Assembly (NCBI GenBank): GCA_039636795.1
Contig: CP143430.1
Coordinates: forward strand, 1,240,001-1,304,000
DNA from: Micrococcaceae bacterium Sec5.1
GTDB taxonomy: Bacteria > Actinomycetota > Actinomycetes > Actinomycetales > Micrococcaceae
Length of the DNA: 64,000 nt
Direction of reading: 5' to 3'
In this document: positions 59,246-64,000 of the stretch, one piece after another
Layout: each line of letters starts with the position of its first letter
Numbering within the stretch: the first letter of the stretch is position 1
Notes under the pieces: model-generated
Told to the model about the DNA's origin: nothing
The model's input: only the letters and a program-made list of their open reading frames with translations
The model's database searches: none
Made by a program: the position numbers and the translations under genes

Positions 59246-60505
59246 ATGGAGTCACCCACCCAAGTCCCCGCCGTCGAGCTGCGCATTTCCATCAGTGGAA
59301 CGGACCCGCTGATTTGGCGGCAGCTCGTTCTCCCGGAGAGCGCCACGGTTGCCGAGCTGCACAGTGCGATTCAATGCGCATTCGATTGGAAGAACGCACA
59401 TCTTTATGCCTTGGCCGGCCATGACCGGTACGACAAGAAGCGGATCATCACCAGGGTCGCCGAAGATGACGATCCGCCTGAAAGCGCGGAGGAGGCCAGT
59501 GGTGTTGAACTGCGCGAGTTGTTCGATTCAACCCAGCCAGAAAAGTCGTCCCTTGAATACGACTACGACTTTGGTGACAACTGGACTCACGAAATCGAAG
59601 TCATGGGGCCCGCCCTAATTCAGGAATCGACTATTACGTGCACAGGCGGCGCAATGCGTGGTCCCCTCGAGGATTCGGGGGGAGTGTATGGATACGCCAA
59701 TATTGTGCGGGCGGTCGGAGACCCAAGCCACCCAGAGCATGCAGACATGGTGGGATGGCTGGAGTGGGTGACCAGCGAGCGGGCTGATCGCTTCGATCCG
59801 ACGGCCTTCGACATGGAGGCTGTCAATGCTGAGCTCCATCGGCTGGCTCAGAGGTTGTGGCCAGGTGAGGTAACCGCTGACGAGATGGAATTTGTTCTTG
59901 GGCCAGTTCTTTGGTTCTTGAAGGAGGCCCACCCCGATGGACTCCCTCTGACGTCGGCTGGCTACCTCAAGCCCATAGTTGTCAAGCAGGCGATGACTGA
60001 GTTGGGATGGCACGAGGCCTGGCACGGAGGTAGTTCCACGGAGAACCACGTTGCCCCAGTGCGAATCGTCCGCGAACACTTGCAGGAGTGGAAACTCCTG
60101 CGCAAGAACAAGGACAGGCTGGTCTTGACCCCAGCGGGCAGGAAACTCGTAAACAAGCCGGCAATGGTGTGGGATTACGTTGCTGACCGTCTGGCATCAC
60201 CGGATCATGCAGGCCTGGATGTCGTTACCCAACTTAAACTGCACTGGGAACTCTCTAATAGTCGCCCACCATGGAACCTTCGTGGCCAAGTAGTCCAGTT
60301 GGCGCTCAACGAGCGCGGCCTCCAAATGATGAATGGCGCCGAGATACCCATCGAGGTGGCTCGCGAATTGGAGCGGGACGTTTACCGCGCATTCCTCTGC
60401 TTTAGGCTTTGGGGCTCAGAAAAATGGGGCATTGATGAGCGTGAATTGTCCGACCCCGGCACCAAGTTCCTCCTCGACGTCCAGCGCCGCCTGGGGGACG
60501 GATAG
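59246..60505 (+). CDS. pRiA4b ORF-3-like domain protein
   Basis: 419 aa from the ATG at 59246; the 32 residues encoded before it overlap the repeat motif and are excluded. ELRISISGTDPLIWRQLVLP, IQCAFDWKNAHLYALAG and LEYDYDFGDNWTHEIEVMG are the signature of the plasmid pRiA4b ORF-3 family (residues 1-~190), first seen beside mobile elements. The C-terminal ~220 residues are helical (FVLGPVLWFLKEAHPDGLPL, KQAMTELGWHEAWHG) and of unknown fold, found in longer actinobacterial members. No function is established. No transposase lies nearby. Confidence 0.85.
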   Translation: MESPTQVPAVELRISISGTDPLIWRQLVLPESATVAELHSAIQCAFDWKNAHLYALAGHDRYDKKRIITRVAEDDDPPESAEEASGVELRELFDSTQPEKSSLEYDYDFGDNWTHEIEVMGPALIQESTITCTGGAMRGPLEDSGGVYGYANIVRAVGDPSHPEHADMVGWLEWVTSERADRFDPTAFDMEAVNAELHRLAQRLWPGEVTADEMEFVLGPVLWFLKEAHPDGLPLTSAGYLKPIVVKQAMTELGWHEAWHGGSSTENHVAPVRIVREHLQEWKLLRKNKDRLVLTPAGRKLVNKPAMVWDYVADRLASPDHAGLDVVTQLKLHWELSNSRPPWNLRGQVVQLALNERGLQMMNGAEIPIEVARELERDVYRAFLCFRLWGSEKWGIDERELSDPGTKFLLDVQRRLGDG

Positions 60506-60515
60506 CCGGAGGCCA

Positions 60516-60944
60516 TCAATCGCTCGGATGCGCCAACTTTCGCAGCAGCGGCACCAGCTCACCGGCGGGCGCGGGCTCGAAGAACTGGGCGTCCGCGAGC
60601 TCCACTGCCGCGATTGCGCGTGGAGCCAACTCAGAGCCTGCTTCAGTAACACGTAGCCGTTTGGCCCTCGTGTCCGAGGGGTCGACTTCGCGCTCTATCA
60701 GACCTTTCAGCTCCAGGGTTCGAAGGACCTGCGAGGCCATCTTCACGTCGGTACCGGCCTGACGGGCAACGGCGAGCTGATTGGGGTGCTCGCCCTCTTT
60801 GTTGAGCCACCAGGTGCAGGCAAGAAGCACGAACTGCACGTGGGTGAGGCCGATCGGAGTCAGGGCCGCAGCAATCTCGCGCTGCCAGCGAAGGGTGGTA
60901 TGCCACAGCAGGAATCCGGGGCTCTCGCCCGGGCTGAGCGGCAT
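60516..60944 (-). CDS. MarR family transcriptional regulator
   Basis: 142 aa from the ATG at 60944, which overlaps the stop of the upstream SRPBCC gene by one base (TGATG); a longer reading is rejected for that reason. The winged helix is PNQLAVARQAGTDVKMASQVLRTLELKGLIEREVDPSDTRAKRLRVT (residues ~65-110). The N-terminal LWHTTLRWQREIAAALTPIGLTHVQFVLL helix pair is typical of MarR dimers. It is translationally coupled to the SRPBCC gene and probably represses both through the 39-bp palindrome upstream of the pair. Confidence 0.9.
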   Translation of the reverse strand: MPLSPGESPGFLLWHTTLRWQREIAAALTPIGLTHVQFVLLACTWWLNKEGEHPNQLAVARQAGTDVKMASQVLRTLELKGLIEREVDPSDTRAKRLRVTEAGSELAPRAIAAVELADAQFFEPAPAGELVPLLRKLAHPSD

Positions 60945-61360
60945 CAGTGCTGCGCGAGTTCGACGAGCGAAGCCATGGTGTCCGGCCAATCGGCAGTAAT
61001 GGCAGGCCCGATCTCGGGGCCAACTTGGTCTGCGCCAGCACCGGTGATCTCCATCCTGTAGAGCACCCGGACGCGACCGCCGTCGAGCCTGTCCAAGCGG
61101 TGGGCGGTTCGGATCAGCAGCTCATCGAAGCGTGCTTCGTCGACGAATAGCTCACCGTGCACCACGTCAGCGATGCGCAACTGGATGGGTTCATCCCCGG
61201 GCGGCGTCATGAGGATCTGCGAACCCTCTGCGAAGGGGCCATCGATCTCAACGCGTTCGATTTCGGCGTTCCAGGAACCCCAATTCTCGACGTCGGACCA
61301 GAGTCGCCAGAGCGCCTCGGGAGCCGCCGTGGTCTCAATGCTGTGCTCGTAGTCCCACAT
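60944..61360 (-). CDS. SRPBCC family protein
   Basis: 138 aa. MWDYEHSIETTAAPEALWRLWSDVENWGSWNAEIERVE (residues 1-38) and RLDGGRVRVLYRMEITGAGAD outline a START-like lipid/polyketide-binding fold. AGGAGG lies close before the ATG. First gene of a two-gene operon with MarR, 16 bp downstream of a long palindrome that is almost certainly its operator. MarR-SRPBCC pairs respond to aromatic or hydrophobic compounds in other actinobacteria; ligand unknown here. Confidence 0.88.
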   Translation of the reverse strand: MWDYEHSIETTAAPEALWRLWSDVENWGSWNAEIERVEIDGPFAEGSQILMTPPGDEPIQLRIADVVHGELFVDEARFDELLIRTAHRLDRLDGGRVRVLYRMEITGAGADQVGPEIGPAITADWPDTMASLVELAQH

Positions 61361-61376
61361 GATTGCCTCCTGAAGT

Positions 61377-61415
61377 AGATGGTCTACGCACAGACTATCT
61401 GTGCGTAGACCATCT
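61377..61415. promoter_or_regulatory. Perfect 39-bp palindrome upstream of the SRPBCC-marR operon
   Basis: Two exact 18-base arms, AGATGGTCTACGCACAGA and its reverse complement, flank CTA. Length and perfection suggest two overlapping MarR dimer sites. It lies 16 bp above the ATG, so a bound protein would block the promoter or the start; as RNA it would also make a very stable hairpin, acting as terminator for the excalibur gene upstream. Confidence 0.75.
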
Positions 61416-61440
61416 TGTACAGTGGCAAAATCAGAGGCTA

Positions 61441-62178
61441 CTACTCGCAGCCGATGCCGTCGTGGTCGTTGTCCAGGCCGTAAATGTCAGAACCAACCAC
61501 GGTCACTGGGCCTCGGACGTAAGCAGGGCCGTTGCCTTTACCTCCAGCACAGTCGACGTCGGAGGCAATGGGTACGCAGGCACCGGCATAGTTCGGGTCG
61601 CACCCACTTTGAACGCGTGGAGCGGGCGCTGCCTTGGCAGCGGCGGCGGCAGCAGCCTGATCCGCCGCAGCTTGGTCTGCGGCTGCTTTGGCAGCGGCCG
61701 CTTGATTGGCAGCGAGTTTGTCCGCGGCAGCCTTGTCAGCCGCTGCCTTGTCCGCCGCAGCTTTCGCGGCTGCGTCCGCTGCCGCCTTGTCTGCCGCGGC
61801 CTTTGCCGCAGCGTCTGCAGCGCGTTGATCAGAAAGCTTTCCTGCTGTTGCTGAGTCCAGCCAGGCGAGTTTTCCCGATTGATCAATGGTGCAGGTGTAC
61901 GTTTCGCCGCTCACTGATTGGGTGTTCTTCTCTGTGGTGCAGGCTTTCCCGGCTATATTGCTCGGCGTGGGTGTGGGCGTCGGCGACGGAGAGGCCGACG
62001 CTGATCCCGAGCTGCTGCTTACCGAACCAGCAGCTGACATGGACCCCGAACCGCAACCAGCCAGCAAAATCATCAGTGATCCGATGGCCGTGATTCCGAG
62101 TGCCCTGTCGCGAAAAGAACGTGAGCGTTTGCCGCCGAAAATTGAGTGTTTTCCGGCGCGCGAAAGTTGTGTGTCCAA
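61441..62178 (-). CDS. Excalibur domain lipoprotein with an Ala-rich helical spacer
   Basis: 245 aa from a TTG with AAGGGGG upstream. A lipobox (LMILLAGC, Cys42) is followed by a Ser/Pro/Thr linker, a small Cys-pair domain (ACTTEKNTQSVSGETYTCTI), and ~75 residues of AAADKAAADAAAK-type repeats that should form a rigid single helix. The C-terminal ~55 residues carry the excalibur calcium-binding pattern with Cys pairs and DNDHDGIGCE. The helix holds the calcium domain away from the membrane, probably across the wall. A cell-envelope role is inferred. Confidence 0.87.
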   Translation of the reverse strand: MDTQLSRAGKHSIFGGKRSRSFRDRALGITAIGSLMILLAGCGSGSMSAAGSVSSSSGSASASPSPTPTPTPSNIAGKACTTEKNTQSVSGETYTCTIDQSGKLAWLDSATAGKLSDQRAADAAAKAAADKAAADAAAKAAADKAAADKAAADKLAANQAAAAKAAADQAAADQAAAAAAAKAAPAPRVQSGCDPNYAGACVPIASDVDCAGGKGNGPAYVRGPVTVVGSDIYGLDNDHDGIGCE

Positions 62179-62414
62179 TGTGTTGCCCCCTTAGAGTGCG
62201 CCCATGCGAAAGGCGCGTGGAGCGACAGTAACACCGGTCACACTGGCCCCAACAGGAGAAGTCTTCTATGACTTATCGCACTTGCCGGTCAAGAAGCATG
62301 GCGGTTGCCGCGCGAGGCGTCATCGCTGAGCAGTTCGTCGGCTGCGGGGTCGCCAGTGATGTTCACAGGAGTCCATGGCTGCCCATCCGGGCGTCGCGTG
62401 CCTAGCATTGGTAA

Positions 62415-63611
62415 ATGATGGCTAAATCGTCGGGCTCCGGCGCGTGGACCAAGGATGCAGCCCGCGATCCCCGCAGGGTGCACTGGATGGAACTGTTCTT
62501 CGACCTCGTCTTTGTCGCTTTCGTGGGGCAGCTTGCCCATGGAATACACGGTGACCCCGGTTGGGTCGAATTCGGAACTTTCGTCCTGCTCTTCTTCCCG
62601 GCATGGTGGGCTTGGGTGAACATGGTTTCGGTCGTCAACCTCTTGCCGGCCCTGTCCTCCCGGCGGCTGGGCATTGCGATGCTGGCGGCGATGGCAGCTG
62701 CGAGCGTGATGGCCGCCGCCGCGCCGGGCGCGTTTGGCGAACGGGCGTGGGCTTTCTCGCTTGCCAACGCTGCCATGCGGGTCGTCCTCCTGGTCTTGTG
62801 GCTGCATCTGCACCGCCAACGATCCGGCGGTACGCCGCGGCGCATCTGGACATATAACGGCGGGACGGCCCTTCTTTGGCTCGTCGCCGCATTCCTGCCG
62901 CTCTACGTCGCGTTGATCCTGTGGGCGGCATCGATCGCCATCGAGGTTGGCATGGTGGCGGTCAGTGGACGTCTCTGGCCTGAGCGCGGGGTTGGTGGCA
63001 TCAACATCGAGCATGCTTCCGAACGGCTAGGTCTCTTTGTCATCATTGTCCTCGGCGAATCCGTTCTCACAATCGTCAGTGAAGTGTCGAATGATTGGAG
63101 TCCGGGCGCCGGCATCGCCGGTGCGCTGGGATTTCTCATCGTGGCACTCCTGGGCTGGGCGTTCTTCCAGTATGGAACCGGGGCCATCACTGCGGGGCTC
63201 GAACGTCTGCAATCGCAGTCCGACTTCTCCGGGATACTTCAGACCACGCTGTTTTTGCCGTTTCTCCTGGTTGTGGGCGTGACAGCGATCGCCGCTGCGA
63301 TCGCAACTGCCATTCCAGCACCGTTCGAGCATCTGCCGCTCGGTTCCGGGGTTTCGCTTGGTGGCGGAATCGCCCTGTTCTATGCGTGCAACGCGGTGGT
63401 GGCGCTTCGCTACGGCCAACCGCTTCGAATGGTAGTGCCGTGGGCGGTGCCCGCAGTGGTGGTCGCGTCCTTGCTCATACCGATCAACGCTGTGGTTTCG
63501 GCGGCTGTCATCCTGGTAAGTGCCGTGGTCCTCCTGCTTCTGGTCACGGCTTATGTGGAGTTCCGCAGACGACGGCGGCTGGCTGATGGATCTTTACGGC
63601 TCCTAACTTGA
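62415..63611 (+). CDS. Low temperature requirement protein A (LtrA) family membrane protein
   Basis: 398 aa with about 11-12 hydrophobic segments. The family hallmark WMELFFDLVFVAFVGQLAHG is at residues ~22-41, with LGLFVIIVLGESVLTIVSEV in the middle of the protein. LtrA was named for a Listeria gene needed at low temperature; actinobacterial members are common and their transport or signalling role is not known. The ATG at 62415 has GGTAAATG without a strong ribosome site. It overlaps the convergent small membrane protein gene by 9 bp. Confidence 0.9.
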   Translation: MMAKSSGSGAWTKDAARDPRRVHWMELFFDLVFVAFVGQLAHGIHGDPGWVEFGTFVLLFFPAWWAWVNMVSVVNLLPALSSRRLGIAMLAAMAAASVMAAAAPGAFGERAWAFSLANAAMRVVLLVLWLHLHRQRSGGTPRRIWTYNGGTALLWLVAAFLPLYVALILWAASIAIEVGMVAVSGRLWPERGVGGINIEHASERLGLFVIIVLGESVLTIVSEVSNDWSPGAGIAGALGFLIVALLGWAFFQYGTGAITAGLERLQSQSDFSGILQTTLFLPFLLVVGVTAIAAAIATAIPAPFEHLPLGSGVSLGGGIALFYACNAVVALRYGQPLRMVVPWAVPAVVVASLLIPINAVVSAAVILVSAVVLLLLVTAYVEFRRRRRLADGSLRLLT

Positions 63612-63824
63612 GCCCAACAACCATGATTGGTCGGTTTGCGGTTCCTTCGGGTGCCGGCGCAGCTTCCGGATCAGCAGTTCCAGCGGCAACACCAACACCC
63701 GAAGTACCGCTGCCACCAGCAACAGAATGACAAATAGAACTATGGCTGGCAGGCAAAACACGAACACCGTGATTGCGGTAATGAGATAACCGACGATATA
63801 AGCCGTCATCACTCCGGTGTCCAC
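63603..63824 (-). CDS. Small two-helix membrane protein, hypothetical
   Basis: 73 aa from a GTG with GGGAG seven bases upstream. One long or two short transmembrane helices (YIVGYLITAITVFVFCLPAI, VLFVILLLVAAVLRVLVLPL) are followed by a basic cytoplasmic tail (IRKLRRHPKEPQ). The tail overlaps the LtrA stop by 9 bp. No family recognised; the good ribosome site and membrane pattern support a real gene. Confidence 0.65.
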   Translation of the reverse strand: MDTGVMTAYIVGYLITAITVFVFCLPAIVLFVILLLVAAVLRVLVLPLELLIRKLRRHPKEPQTDQSWLLGSS

Positions 63825-63889
63825 CGTGAGCTCCCGAAGATTGAATTACCAATAGGGGGTCGTGCCCGATCTAGGCACCGGGCCAGGGT

Positions 63890-64000
63890 CTACCGGGTTT
63901 CGGTGGGACCCGAGCTGGTGCCAGTGCTGGTCGACGAAGATGCGCCACGGCTGACCGGTATCTTCCGCGACTGGTTCTCTGATTGTTCCGGCACCGGAAT
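63890..64000 (-). CDS. Possible C-terminal tail of a gene entering from the right
   Basis: On the minus strand, 36 codons from the window edge lead to a TAG at 63890-63892, reading VPEQSENQSRKIPVSRGASS then a Ser/Thr/Gly-rich end. Codon use is GC-rich at third positions, as in host genes, but the stretch is short and of low complexity. It could be the disordered tail of a secreted or membrane protein; it is only weakly supported. Confidence 0.3.
   Translation of the reverse strand: MPVPEQSENQSRKIPVSRGASSSTSTGTSSGPTETR

Noticed and set aside
1..64000. CRISPR array, rRNA or intact tRNA genes
   Set aside because: No regularly spaced repeats beyond the short ones listed, and no cloverleaf or rRNA-like conserved stretches were seen on either strand.

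Overview
The window reads as chromosome of a high-GC actinobacterium, most likely Arthrobacter or Paenarthrobacter (Micrococcaceae). The proteins point there: HelR, Wadjet type I, excalibur lipoproteins, LtrA, GAF-ANTAR and many TetR/MarR/ArsR regulators. Genes are dense, overlap by ATGA/GTGA, and often start with GTG or TTG. No rRNA, intact tRNA, CRISPR array, integrase or transposase was seen.

Layout. 0-6.6 kb: a carbohydrate module on both strands (GH3 glycosidase, Gfo/Idh/MocA oxidoreductase, PmoA-like DUF6807 protein, cupin, LacI regulator) with LacI-type half-sites between the divergent arms. 6.7-12.5 kb: small regulators, a GAF-ANTAR antiterminator, an MFS exporter, and an ArsR-led group of SRPBCC and YCII proteins. 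12.6-14.9 kb: a HelD-like RNA polymerase recycling ATPase (HelR) preceded by a 19-bp inverted repeat that matches the rifamycin-associated element. 15-20 kb: regulator/target pairs (quinone oxidoreductase-hydrolase-TetR, ArsR-SRPBCC, DUF2306-TetR), each with readable palindromic operators. 20-27 kb: secreted or lipid-anchored proteins, a MarR/EamA pair, and three decayed copies of one beta-helix-like gene, each ending in a related hairpin terminator.

27.1-38.5 kb is a defence island with visibly lower GC than its flanks. It holds a Gabija-like pair (GajA OLD/TOPRIM ATPase-nuclease and a short GajB UvrD-like helicase). Next to it is a restriction-like system: a Dcm/EcoRII-type cytosine methyltransferase on the minus strand, and a plus-strand operon of SNF2 helicase, stand-alone EcoRII-N domain, GHKL (MORC/MutL-like) ATPase and McrA-like HNH nuclease. 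The Dcm-like target region and the EcoRII-N domain both point to CCWGG. The right edge abuts the C-terminal third of an amino-acid permease, as if the island replaced the front of that gene.

38.9-47.3 kb returns to ordinary host genes (DHFR-like reductase, frameshifted hydrolase, membrane and lipoproteins, flavin monooxygenase, TetR/SnoaL pair, SDR, TfoX-like). 47.4-54.1 kb is a complete Wadjet type I operon (jetABCD, minus strand), expected to act against plasmids. 54.2-64 kb has a cold-shock protein with a structured leader, a large LuxR-family (LAL) ATPase regulator, an APC permease, a pRiA4b ORF-3-like protein, a MarR/SRPBCC pair behind a perfect 39-bp palindrome, an excalibur lipoprotein and LtrA. 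A repeated composite motif built on CCACCTAG flanks the LAL regulator-permease block on both sides.
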